A stretch of DNA of 64,000 bases from Helichrysum umbraculigerum (taxonomy: Eukaryota; Streptophyta; Magnoliopsida; Asterales; Asteraceae): the NCBI GenBank assembly GCA_949592205.1, contig CATIUR010000003.1, forward strand, positions 17,563,501 through 17,627,500, in the 5' to 3' direction. Below the pieces are notes generated by a model that was not told where the DNA came from, made no database searches, and saw only the letters and a program-made list of their open reading frames with translations. Positions 10,781 to 22,019 of the stretch are shown piece after piece. A program made the position numbers and the translations under genes. Position 1 is the first letter of the stretch; each line of letters opens with the position of its first letter.

Positions 10781-12895
10781 ATGATGCAGAGGATCAAAAA
10801 AAGAAGGCTGACGACATGCGTAAGAAGGAAAAAATGTTTGAAGAAGAAAAGAATCGGAGGTTACAAGATGGGCAGAGAACTCAACGTTTAGTAGGTGAAA
10901 ATATTAAGAATGAGGAAAATAAGGGTGCAGTAGGTGGAAAAAATAATAAGGACGAGGAAGCTGACAGTGAACAAATGGAGCAGCCTTCTTTATTGAAGCC
11001 TATTAAAAAAAGAAATCTTTAAAAGTTGACTGATGTTGAAGAAGATCATAAGCCAGAAAAGAAACAAAAGTCAAAGGGTGCGAAGGGGAAGGGCGTTTTG
11101 AAGCCTATCAAAGAAGATGAAGACAAAGACTTTAAGATCGAGGATTCTATGGAAGTTGAATCTGAAGAAACTTCCAAGGTTCCAGTTCCGCGTGTTCGCA
11201 CTACAACACAACCGCTTTTCAATGCTACTATGCGCGTTAGTCTAGAATAGAAAATCAGACTTAAAGAATTGGTTTCGGTAGTTTTATTGAGTTTCCTTTG
11301 AATGGTCTTCCAGGTACTTTTATCCTTAATTGTTGCCGTTCTTATTTTTTTTCTTTCTTATAAAGTTGTTGAATTTAATATATTTTTTTAATGTCACATG
11401 TGATACTGATATTTTAAACACATATATTGTGGTACAATTTTATATAAAGTTGTGTTTACTTGTAGTACTATTTTCCTACCACATGTGATACTGATATTTT
11501 AAACACATCTGGTTGATTATTTTTTGGCTGGTAACTTGGGTTATTTTTTACTTGATAACCTTGATACTAATTCAATGGAGTTGAAGTTTGGAGATGTGTG
11601 CCTGAAAGTTATTCCGCAATATGTTAATGATGTGTTTGGGATACCTATTGGTGGTACTCTGGTTATGTCTTTACCGGACATTAATCGTGATAATCCATGT
11701 TTGGCGGATTGGGTGAAAGACTACCCAAATTTTCCAAAGAAGGCGATCTGTGCTGGTGATCTAGCTAAAAAAATTCTAGATTTAAAGATTGACAACTTCC
11801 ATTTTAAACAAAAGTTTGTGATGCTATTTGCAAATACAATGGGAAGCTGTCTCAGCAACGGAACTTTCTTGCCGCATTTTCTGTTTAAGTTGAAAGAAGA
11901 CGTTCAAGTGGAGAATCTGGACCAAGGTCCAGATGTAAGTAGTTTAAATGTAGTAATTTATTTGTCATTTATAGTTTGTTTCAACTCTTTTTTATGATAA
12001 AACTAACATTTATTGTTGTAATATCACATGTGGTAACGCTTTGATATCACATGTGGTACTGTTTTACTATAACATGTTGTATGTTTTAATATTACGTGTG
12101 GTACTGTTTTATTGAGTTTGAATTTGTACAGGCTGAGCTAGATAGTATTTGGGAGATGCTTGAGTCTGTGAAGAAGAGCCAACTTCTTATTGAAAAAAAG
12201 ATGCTTGATGGAATTCAAAAATATCCTAATGATTCGCGGTTTGTAGATGTTTGTGTTATGTTTGATGAAATTTCTAGAAAGCATGTTCATTGTCATGTTT
12301 TTGACGATAAAGAGGATAGAGACAATGGTGGAAATGATGGAGAAGACGATGGTGGAGACAACAAAGGTGGTGATGGTGAAGGAAAAACAGAAGCTGATAA
12401 GGAAGTTGAAAATCGTGCAGGAGGCAATGGTGGGAAAGAAGGTGGTGCAGATGGATCAGACCAAGCGCTAAATGTAGTCGAAGCTCCTAGGTGTGAGCAA
12501 TTATATTGCGAGATGGACGAACAAATAATCGAGGTTTTTGACATGCATACCCTTTTTGCTTTTCATCCATCACAATTTCCTTTTCCTGATCCTCGTATCT
12601 CAGCTAATATGCCTAAGTCTAGTACGTTACCTATCTCAAATACCTTACCTAGTCCTGACTGTCGGAGTTTGAGGGTTTGCCGGAGAATATTGGTAAAGAT
12701 GCAATTGGGTTGGACAATGTTAAGCCATTTGTTTTTTTCTTTCTCACGATACATGAACATGAAAACCGATGTAAAGAAGAATGTAATGGTGAATGAATAC
12801 AGACTTTCAAATTGGCTATTCGCAATGTTAGGGGACAAGTCGTAAGTTTAATTCTTTCTTTGTATATTTTTTATTTAAGGCATTAGTTTTTTCGG

Positions 12896-13095
12896 CTTTT
12901 AGTATCACATGTGGTATCTTCATAGTATCACATGTGGTATCAACAGTTTTGTTGTGGTTAAAACACATGATTTTTGTAAACAAAGTATCACAATTCACAT
13001 TTTATGTAGTAGCAGTAAGTATCGCATGTAGTAGCAAATATATGATTTTAATTTGAATATCACACATGGTAACTCATAGTATCACGTGTGGTAAT
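12896..13095 (+). repeat. intronic cluster of CACATGTG-centred motifs, left arm
   Basis: Variants of TAGTATCACATGTGGTA occur at about 12902, 12928, 13018, 13062 and 13080, all inside an intron of the MULE gene. The mirror cluster is at about 14393-14560. Other introns of both arms contain further copies (9398-9430, 11391-11490, 12023-12105, 13537-13640). Confidence 0.8.
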
Positions 13096-13713
13096 GTACA
13101 TCTGCATTGAAATTATATTTGAAAATGCATCTGGGATCATTGCCCTTTGTGAAGACTTTGAAACTCTTGCACCTGGCTTATGGGTGGCACTATTATTGAT
13201 GCTTGGGCTACTTTACTTAATCATGAAGAAAGATGTAACAAGTCCAAATCGCCTACTAGACTTTTCTTTCCAACGTCAATTTTTGTAAGTTATGTTAAAA
13301 ATACTACATTTACTTCTTTTTGTTACTTCTTTTTCTGTACTAAAAGCTAATTAATGTCTTTATTTTAATTAGCCTGAGAATATGTTCAAATTGGATGAAA
13401 AACAACAGCTTGAAGCTTTCCAAACATCTCTTCTCGCTTGGTTGAATGAAGATTGTGATATGATGTCATTGCGAACCGTTGAAATGGTAACCTTCTTTTG
13501 TTGTTTTCCTTTTTATATCCCTTTGGATTCTGAACTATATCACATGTGGTATTAAGACATTACCACATATAGTAGTAGATAGTAATGCATGTGGAACCAG
13601 GAAATACCACATGTGATACTATGAGTTACGACATGTGATATCATGAAGAAAAACACATTTTTTGCTTTTTTTATAATTGCTACATTTTGACAGGTGTTTT
13701 TTCCGATATATCG

Positions 13714-13729
13714 ATAGTAGTGATGCGAC
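13714..13729. other. 16-bp centre of the palindrome
   Basis: The sequence ATAGTAGTGATGCGAC separates the two arms. Both sides read CCGATATATCG inward, so the arms meet at almost zero distance. Such a short spacer is characteristic of fold-back or template-switch inversion. Confidence 0.85.
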
Positions 13730-13800
13730 CGATATATCGGAAAAAACACCTATCAAAATGTAGTAGTTATAAAAAAAGTAAAAAATGTGTTTTTCTTCAT

Positions 13801-13888
13801 AGTATCACATGTGGTACCTCATAGTATCACATGTGGTACCTCATAGTATCACATGTGGTACCTCATAGTACCACATGTGGTAACTCAT
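13801..13888 (+). repeat. four tandem 22-bp units AGTATCACATGTGGTACCTCAT
   Basis: Units start at 13801, 13823, 13845 and 13867; the fourth has two changes. The corresponding left-arm place (about 13600-13645) has only two. The unit contains the CACATGTG core of the dispersed intronic motif, so this shows the motif expanding in tandem. Confidence 0.88.
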
Positions 13889-14000
13889 GGTTCCACATGC
13901 ATTACTATCTACTACCACATGTGGTAATGTCTTAATACCACATGTGATATAGTTCATAATCCAAAGGGATATAAAAAGGAAAACAACAAAAGAAGGTTAC

Positions 14001-17000
14001 CATTTCAACGGTTTGCAATGACACCATATCACAATCTTCATTCAACCAAGTGAGAAGAGATGTTTAGAAAGCTTCAAGCTGTTGTTTCTCATCCAATTTG
14101 AACATATTCTCAGGCTAATTAAAATAAAGACATTAATTAGCTTTTAGTACAGAAAAAGAAGTAACAAAAAGAAGTAACTGTAGTATTTTTAACATAACTT
14201 ACAAAAATTGACGTTGGAAAGAAAAGTCTAGTAGGCGATTTGGACTTGTTACATCTTTCTTCATGATTAAGTAAAGTAGCCCAAGCATCAATAATAGTGC
14301 CACCCATAAGCCAGGTGCAAGAGTTTCAAAGTCTTCACGAAGGGTAACGATCCCAGATGCATTTTCAAATATAATTTCAATGCAGATGTACATTACCACA
14401 TGTGATACTATGAGTTACCATGTGTGATATTCAAATTAAAATCATATATTTGCTACTACATGCGATACTTATTTCTACTACATAAAATGTGAATTGCGAT
14501 ACTTTGTTTACAAAAATCATGTGTTTTAACCGCAACAAAACTGTTGATACCACATGTGATACTAAAAGCCGAAAAAACTAATGCCTTAAATAAAAAATAT
14601 ACAAAGAAAGAAGTAAACTTACGACTTGTCCCCTAACATTGCGAATAGCCAATTTGAAAGTCTGTATTCATTCACCATTACATTCTTCTTTACATCGGTT
14701 TTCATGTTCATGTATCGTGAGAAAGAAAAAACAAATGGCTTAACATTGTCCAACCCAATTGCATCTTTACCAATATTCTCCGGCAAACCCTCAAACTCCT
14801 GAGTTAGACCAAGGGAAAAATTAGGACAGTCAGGACTAGGTAAGGTATTTGAGATAGGTAACGTACTAGACTTAGGCATATTAGCTGAGATACGAGGATC
14901 AGGAAAAGGAAATTGTGATGGATGAAAAGCAAAAAGGGTATGCATGTCAAAAACCTCGATTATTTGTTCGTCCATCTCGCAATATAATTGCTCACACCCA
15001 GGAGCTTCGACTACATTTAGCGCTTGGTCTGATCCATCTGCACCACCTTCTTTCCCACCATTGCCTCCTGCACGATTTTCAACTTCCTTATCAGCTTCTG
15101 TTTTTCCTTCACCATCACCACCTTTGTTGTCTCCACCATCGTCTTCTCCATCATTTCCACCATTGTCTCTATCCTCTTTATCGTCAAAAACATGACAATG
15201 AACATGCTTTCTAGAAATTTCATCAAACATAACACAAACATCTACAAACCGCGAATCATTAGGATAATTTTGAATTCCATCAAGCATCTTTTTTTCAATA
15301 AGAAGTTGGCTCTTCTTCACAGACTCAAGCATCTCCCAAATACTATCTAGCTCAGCCTGTACAAATTCAAACTCAATAAAACAGTACCACACGTAATATT
15401 AAAACATACAACATGTTATAGTAAAACAGTACCACATGTGATATCAAAGCGTTACCACATGTGATATTACAACAATAAATGTTAGTTTTATCATAAAAAA
15501 GAGTTGAAACAAACTATAAATGACAAATAAATTACAACATGTAAACTACTTACATCTGGACCTTGGTCCAGCTCTCGGGGTAAATTTATGAAACCTTCTT
15601 CTTCAAGGGCAGCGGTAGGATCATACGGACCCGCAAACTCTAACGTGCCAAACGATCCATTTTCAAGTTCCTCTTTCTGAACACTTTTCATCATACTGGA
15701 GGTCCAACGGGCTATTATCGGACAGCGACGTACAACTTGGCATTTGTTAGATTTAACTTGATCAAGATACCGGAGCTGTATTTTTAAAAGATAATAAAAT
15801 GAGATTAAACATCACTGATAGAACAGTCCTATATATATATACATAACATGCATAGAAAAAAAGACCAAGAATAACATACAATGAGAAACGTAATTGGACC
15901 ATGATAGTGCTGTTTTTTGTCCTTCTTCCAAGACTCTGTGTATTTCTTCAAACAATCAATAATGAAGCCACACCAATCCAGATTCTCCACTTGAACGTCT
16001 TCTTTCAACTTAAACAGAAAATGCGGCAAGAAAGTTCCGTTGCTGAGACAGCTTCCCATTGAATTTGCAAATAGCATCACAAACTTTTGTTTAAAATGGA
16101 AGTTGTCAATCTTTAAATCTAGAATTTTTTTAGCTAGATCACCAGCACAGATCGCCTTCTTTGGAAAATTGTGGGTAGTCTTTCACCCAATCCGCCAAAC
16201 ATGGATCATCACGATTAATGTCCGGTAAAGACATAACCAGAGTACCACCAATAGGTATCCCAAACACATCATTAACATATTGCGGAATAACTTTCAGGCA
16301 CACATCTCCAAACTTCAACTCCATTGAATTAGTATCAAGGTTATCAAGTAAAAAATAACCCAAGTTACCTGCCAAAAAATAATCAATACCAGATGTGTTT
16401 AAAATATCAGTAACACATGTGGTAGGAAAATAGTACTACGAGTAAAGACAACTTTATATAAAATTGTACCACAATATATGTGTTTAAAATATCAGTATCA
16501 CATGTGACATTAAAAAAATATATTAAATTCAACAACTTTATATGAAAGAAAAAAAATAAGAACGGCAACAATTAAGGATAAAAGTACCTGGAAGACCATT
16601 CAAAGGAAACTCAATGAAACTACCGAAACCAATTCTTTAAGTCTGATTTTCTGTTCTGGACTAACGCGCATAGTAGCATTGAAAAGCGGTTGTGTTGTAG
16701 TGCGAACACGCAGAACTGGAACCTTGGAAGTTTCTTCAGATTCAACTTCCATAGAATCCTCGATCTTAAAGTCTTTGTCTTCATCTTCTTTGATAGGCTT
16801 CAAAACGCCCTTCCCCTTCGCACCCTTTGACTTTTGTTTCTTTTCTGGCTTATGATCTTCTTCAACATCAGTCAACTTTTAAAGATTTCTTTTTTTAATA
16901 TGCTTCAATAAAGAAGGCTGCTCTATTTGTTCACTGTCAGCTTCCTCGTCCTTATTATTTTTTCCACCTACTGCACCCTTATTTTCCTCATTCTTATTAT

Positions 17001-18661
17001 TTTCACCTACTAAACGTTGAGTTCTCTGCCCATCTTGTAACCTCCGATTCTTTTCTTCTTCAAACATTTTTTCCTTCTTACGCATGTCGTCAGCCTTCTT
17101 TTTTTGATCCTCTGCATCATACTTCCTTTTTTTCTATGCTTCTTCCTTCATCTTCTTCTTCTTAATTAACTCATCATCCTTCTTCTTTCTCTCTTTTTCA
17201 CCGGCCTTCTTTTTCTTCTCCTCTTCTTCAGCCACCTTCTTCTTCTCCTCTTCTTAAGCAGCCATCTTCTTCTTCTCCTCTTCTTCGGCCACCTTCTTCT
17301 TCTTCTCCTGTTCTTCAGCAGCCATCTTCTTATTCTTTTCTCTTCTTCGGCCATCTTCTTCTTCTTCTTTTTCTCTTCTTCAACAGCCATCTTCTTCTTC
17401 TTTTTCTCTTCTTCAGCAACCATCTTCTTCTTCTGTCTCTTCTTCAGCCATCTTCTTCTTTTTATCCTCCTCTTCATTCTTTTTCTTCTCCTCTTCTTCA
17501 GCCATGTTCTTCTTATTTTCTTCTTCCACCATTTGTGTTCGTTTCACAATTTTTTTCCCCTTGTAACCTTTGGCTGAACTATAGGTGATAAAGCTCTGGA
17601 AGCAGCAGCTTTAGTAAAACCCAACTTAGAAGATGACCGAGTTGCGGTGCTTGGATTCATTGTATTACTACTTTTAGATAAACCAGTTTTACGAGATTTT
17701 CTAGCCTCTTTCTGATTCTCAATTAAAATCTCAGCAATAGTAAGCTGATGTGAAACACCCTCTTTCACTGCAAAAAATAAAATGATAATAGAACACAAAA
17801 CATAAGCAACGAAAAACAAAATGATGAATAAAATACAGTATAGTCCCAAAAAAAAAAAAGCAAACAATACAATATCACAGGTGGTAATATAAGGTACCAC
17901 AGGTGGTAATATATGGTACCATATAATACGTTTGTAGTATGTATGTATCTACTGCACAGGCTAATATTATTTGGTAAGTCCTGTAACTCGGGTGCACACA
18001 CGCATTAAACCTCTCATCTAATACATTTACCACTTCATTACACTATCATTTTCCTTTTCTATATTTGCAAATAAATAGTTGCGTTACAGACTTAAACCTA
18101 TACATGCAAAGTACTTCGTAACAAAATACTTTGTTCTTTCATACTCACTAACAATCAGCACGAATACAAAGATGGTGTTTCAAGTGGGACTAAATCAGAC
18201 AACCTCATCATACGTGAGAGATGGTGATTTTGGGTCATTTTCCAACTATTATATTGCAACTGAACAAAGAAAAACGATGCAGAAAACAAAGTATAAGAGT
18301 TGAATTAATGTATCGAACTTTACTCCAAATTATATTATATATGTATAAGACCACCGAAATTTCTATTGTATTAATTAAACTTTCGATTACTGTTACTATA
18401 TGCATGTTCTACCGTATGTATTACTATGGTCAATGGATGAAAGGTAATTGGTGTTCATTTTCATCATTCTGCACACACCAAGGCATACAACACAACAGGT
18501 GATACTATAAAGTACAACATGTGATACTATAAGCTACCACAACAGAAAATACAAAACACTTACTTACAAACTAACATACCAGGTGGATGGCTTGTTATAG
18601 GAATCGCGTTGATAGGAGATTTTGAAGACGCTGCTCGGGCTATTTCTTCAGGTATGTCCAT
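14001..18661 (-). pseudogene. Ulp1-associated MULE gene fragment, right arm copy
   Basis: This is the mirror copy of the left-arm gene, starting at the ATG at 18659-18661 and ending at 14001. It keeps pieces missing on the left: the NLDWCGFIIDCLKKYTESW segment with its donor (about 15880-15975), and a following exon (about 15555-15780) with a YLDQV...RRCPIIARWT motif typical of the family. The exon at 14619-15392 is open for 257 codons. It shares with the left arm a one-base loss in the exon-2 end (near 16634) that takes the frame away from the family's FGSFIEFPLNGLPG. That damage therefore predates the duplication. The palindrome cuts off the protease domain. Confidence 0.72.
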
Positions 18662-19269
18662 CTAAACAAACAAAAAGAAACTTAGCTACTGATACTTTGA
18701 ATTTAGATGAGGTTTTAATATCTAGGGTTTCGCAAAAATGAAATCGATACAAACCGTAAGTTATAATGTTGATTCGAACAATGCTGATCAAAGAAAACAT
18801 TGATTTACAGAAGGAATTCGAAGTTTCGATTGCAACTTCAACGATTTCTAGTGTTATTTGCGTTAGGGTTTCTACAAAACCAGATCGAACAAAAAATGAA
18901 TGTGAAACGATTATTCAAACCAACGAGATCGAAGAAAACTATGATTTAAAGATGGAATTGGAACTTTGATTTGCTTAATCGAAGTTAATCTATGTGTGTT
19001 TTGCACTAGGGTTTTGAGAGAGTACAGAGAAAACGACGGGAAGAAGAGGGAATCGTTTCGTTATGTGTTTTGAAAGAAAAAGAAAATCAATTAATTAAAA
19101 TGCATATTTATGAAACTACCCCTCCGCCCAATATTAGTTTCAGATTCTTAAAAAAAATTGATGATTAAATGTGGACCCTTGATTTTGTTGATCCAATGGA
19201 TGAAATTCATTCCCCCATTCTCATCAATAATAACCATTCTCATTTGAACTCAACTTTATTGTCGATCTT

Positions 19270-21697
19270 TGTAACACCTGCTAAATTAGGGTAATTAATT
19301 ACGCCTAATTAATTGTAACTAGATGTAATTAGTATATGTAATAGGACTAATTGCAGACTCTATTTGTATATATATATAAGGTGATTTATATATATATGTG
19401 TGTACTTACGCGATTCGGATGAATTGTGCGAATTAACCGGACGTAGTCCGACCTAGTTATTTGGACGTTGGTGACAGAAATTTACTTAGATAATAAGAAT
19501 GTATTTTGTTATATAAAATACGCAACTGAACGAACATTATTTACATATTATTGCGACGACATTTAAATAATGCAACAAAACGTAATAAACGCGAACTAAT
19601 AATTTAAATACTTCGACAAATGTTTTTATTATTAATTTCAAGGTATTTTTATTTAAATACTCCAGTTACGTTTTAAAAATATAAACGTTTGGTTAAATAT
19701 TAAAAACTAGTGATTAAACGATTAGGACACGGAGTCAACACGATGTTTTGGGGAGTATTTCCCCCTCCTTTCTTGGTGGATCAGCCATCAACCCCACCCC
19801 CACCCTAATTTCCTCTTTCATTTTCATCATCCCAAACACACACATCAACCACAAACACTCTCAACCAAAAACCACACCAAAATTTCGGAATACAAACCGA
19901 CCCACGAAAATTACATATTCGGAATCACCATCACGAGTGGAGCAAGAATATCAAGACCGTTTTCATCATTTCATCCTCCGTTTGGCTCGATTTGCAAAAG
20001 TAAGAAATTCCTAAAATCTTAGATCTATTCAAATTGGTGTAATGTTTTGATGTTTTGATGTGTACACAACTTAGATATAACCTAATACATGAAGGATACA
20101 CGATTTTATAGCTCAAAGATGGGTTAGATTTGCGTTTTTGGTCGGAAATTCTTGAAACCCGAAAGTTTCTGGGCTGGTGTTCATACATGCGACACAAGCC
20201 TTGTGTCGCATGCTGTGTCGCATAAACCCGTTTGTGTCGCACCTTGTGTCGTACCAATCCTTTAGTGTCGTAACCTTTGCGACACAATATTGTGTCGCAC
20301 TCTATGTCGCATACTATGTCGTATTTTATACGACATAACCGTTCTGTCGCTATTGAATTAGCATCGCAAGCTTTTTGCGACACAACCACTGTGTCGCAGA
20401 GCTCTTGTGTCGCATCCTTCATGCGACACAACCCTTGTGTCGCATACAAATCCTTGTGTCGCAGCTTATGTCGTAGAAAACAGAAAACTTGGAAATTTTA
20501 AAGGATTTTCACTATAGAAAAGTCAAAGTTACTGTCAAATTTTACTGTAGCAATTCACTGTAGCACATTTACTGTAGCAAAGTCAACATTTTAGAATTTT
20601 TGCTACAAACCGTCACCAACGGGCCAAACATGTTTTCCAACAAACAAACAATTACAAACATACGGACAAACACTGGATATACTAGTTGTGTACAACTAAA
20701 CGAAACGTCTCGTGAGACGCATACTTACATAACTTCATATGATTAGGCATTTGAAGGTTACGGGTTCAGAGAACCTACTTGCTTTACTTACTACTTGTTA
20801 ATTACAACTGATTACTACAAGACTCAGGTGAGTCTTACGGCCCCACTTTTACTGTTTTATCTTATTGGGGGAGATACATGCTACTGATTTTTTTCTTGAA
20901 CACAAGTACTAAACTGCTTACTATACCAAACGAAATTGCATGAGTTGTTTACTATTTACAGAAGTCTCTCCATCATATATCGTTAGTTATGGACTTAAGC
21001 GCGAACACTAGTTAATGGATCCATTAGGGAAATGACCCTCCCCGCCCGGGGCAGTAGCCCTGCCACGTACCGATTTACACGTAGAAACAGGTGAATAATT
21101 ATTCGTTACTGATGCTTGCTCATTTACGAGCATGTCACGGGAGCAAACTTATTACTTACGGGTTAAGCTTCGATTATAAGACTCATGGCAACGGTATAAA
21201 CTTACTTAATTACATTTGCTGGATTGCAAATACTGGTTTTACGATTTCTGGATTGAAATTGCTGACTTTACGCCTGCGGGCATTACTGATGAAATCTCGT
21301 GTTCAAAGCTAATATTACTTACAAACCTGTGAGATTCACCAACCTTTTGGTTGACACTTTTTAGCATGTTTTCTCAGGTACTCGGATGGAGTAGGATTAC
21401 TCCAGGATTTTAGCTAGAGTCGCATGATTTCAACACAACTGCATTCACGGAGATTCTTAGCATTATCTTTGTATATTTTGATTATGTAATAGAATCTCCC
21501 GCTACACGCGCGGACTCTAGGGAAACTACATTTTTGTATACGAAAACACTAAGTTTTCAAACAATATATCTATGGAATGTAACTAATTTACAAACGTTGC
21601 ATATAGATGTCGTTTACTTTATCTTTGTGCTGTGATATTTGATTAGTAACACCCCAAACTATGCTTCCGCAAAACAGTGAATTTCGGGGGTGTTACA
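19270..21697 (+). repeat. 5' LTR of element B
   Basis: Starts TGTAACACC and ends GGTGTTACA. A TATA-like tract lies at 19368-19380, and a C-rich, CT-rich leader-like stretch at 19758-19860, suggesting that transcription starts somewhere between. The TGTGTCGCA array is at 20188-20476, and four ACTGTAGCA-type repeats at 20536-20580. The last 1.1 kb matches LTR A. Open frames inside are repeated exactly in the 3' LTR and are not genes. Confidence 0.95.
20188..20476 (+). repeat. TGTGTCGCA motif array in the 5' LTR of B
   Basis: By eye there are 8 exact TGTGTCGCA and 4 exact TGCGACACA, plus variants such as TGTCGTA. Opposed copies form four hairpins. The one centred near 20287 is a perfect 22-base palindrome (TGCGACACAAT and its mirror). 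The same array recurs at 26114-26402. Confidence 0.88.
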
Positions 21698-21700
21698 GAT

Positions 21701-21712
21701 TGGTATCAGAGC
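21701..21712 (+). other. primer-binding site of element B (tRNA-iMet)
   Basis: TGGTATCAGAGC, three bases after the 5' LTR, is complementary to the 3' end of plant initiator methionine tRNA, the usual primer of plant Ty3 and Copia elements. Confidence 0.93.
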
Positions 21713-22019
21713 CTAAGGTTATAGTGAACTAGGTTGCATTTAGTGGGCCTAGACTATGACCGTTAGGCAGTATTCTCTTATTAGACATGACTGGTTCAGG
21801 AATTACAGCATACGACTTTAATTTAACATAGCCTGATCAACTATGTACAATTAAGGAAAGATGATGTAAGGTCTGAAATGAATATGTTGAACGGGGATAC
21901 GTTAGTTGACTCTGACCACGAGAGAACCGGACCATTACTTGATACGTGCTAGACACTAGGCTGGATATGATATATGTATATATATATTAGCCTCGTCTTA
22001 CTTACACTCTGCCACAGGA

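Larger units (their letters stand above)
9263..13486 (+). pseudogene. Ulp1-associated MULE gene fragment, left arm copy
   Basis: Exon 1 starts at the ATG at 9263, directly after an acceptor-like TTTAG, and ends at the GTATGT donor at 9345. Exon 2 (from 10135) encodes a basic stretch and then a long Lys/Glu repeat region (10385-10780). The next exon (about 11531-11930) encodes the LGYFLLDNLD...FGIPIGG domain found in plant mobile-domain/Ulp1-type MULE proteins. Later exons hold an acidic Gly/Asp region (12300-12470), FETLAPG and the out-of-frame IDAWATLLNHEE motif (13160-13220), and a last piece ending at the donor at 13487. Frameshifts, stops and a mutated acceptor (GGCTG instead of GGCAG at 11526-11530) show it is dead. 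The His-Asp-Cys protease domain is absent. Confidence 0.72.
8670..13713 (+). repeat. left arm of the MULE palindrome
   Basis: This is a 5,044-bp arm. The outer 300 bases are terminal repeat containing a poorly spliced-looking leader. Exon remnants of the Ulp1-associated gene follow from 9263 to 13486. Compared with the right arm it lacks 410 bp (junction at the CTGGA near 11919) and 26 bp (near 12660). It is the more decayed arm: its third-exon acceptor is mutated. Confidence 0.88.
8670..19250. mobile_element. 10.6-kb MULE-derived inverted duplication (giant palindrome)
   Basis: Bases 8670-13713 and 13730-19250 are reverse complements along nearly their whole length, separated by 16 bp. Each arm begins at its outer edge with the same terminal sequence (AGTTCAAATGAGAATGG inward), followed by the first exons of one gene. 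Both copies stop at the same internal point, before any protease catalytic domain. The arms differ mainly by a 410-bp deletion, a 26-bp deletion and tandem-unit number. The gene type, associated in plants with Mutator-like elements carrying Ulp1-like genes, together with the long terminal repeats, indicates a MULE origin. No transposase is present. I could not find matching 9-bp target duplications. Confidence 0.85.
13730..19250 (-). repeat. right arm of the MULE palindrome
   Basis: This is a 5,521-bp arm, the more complete of the two. It keeps the third exon's splice acceptor, the 410-bp block 15571-15980, and an uninterrupted 257-codon frame at 14619-15392 where the left arm has a frame-shifting deletion. 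Its inner end carries four tandem 22-bp units (13801-13888) against about two on the left. Confidence 0.88.

Noticed and set aside
12293..12544. Open frames antisense to the acidic Gly/Asp exon of the MULE gene, and their mirror at 14944-15195
   Set aside because: They are shadows of the GGTGGTGAT-rich coding repeat on the other strand; composition is low-complexity Ser/Pro.
19931..20449. 172-residue minus-strand frame in the 5' LTR of B (repeated at 25857-26375)
   Set aside because: It reads through the TGTGTCGCA array, giving a CDTI/ATQGLCR-like repeat protein. It is an artefact of the motif array, identical in both LTRs.
20188..20476. CRISPR-like array of short repeats
   Set aside because: Irregular spacing, both orientations, inside a plant LTR; no spacers of uniform length.
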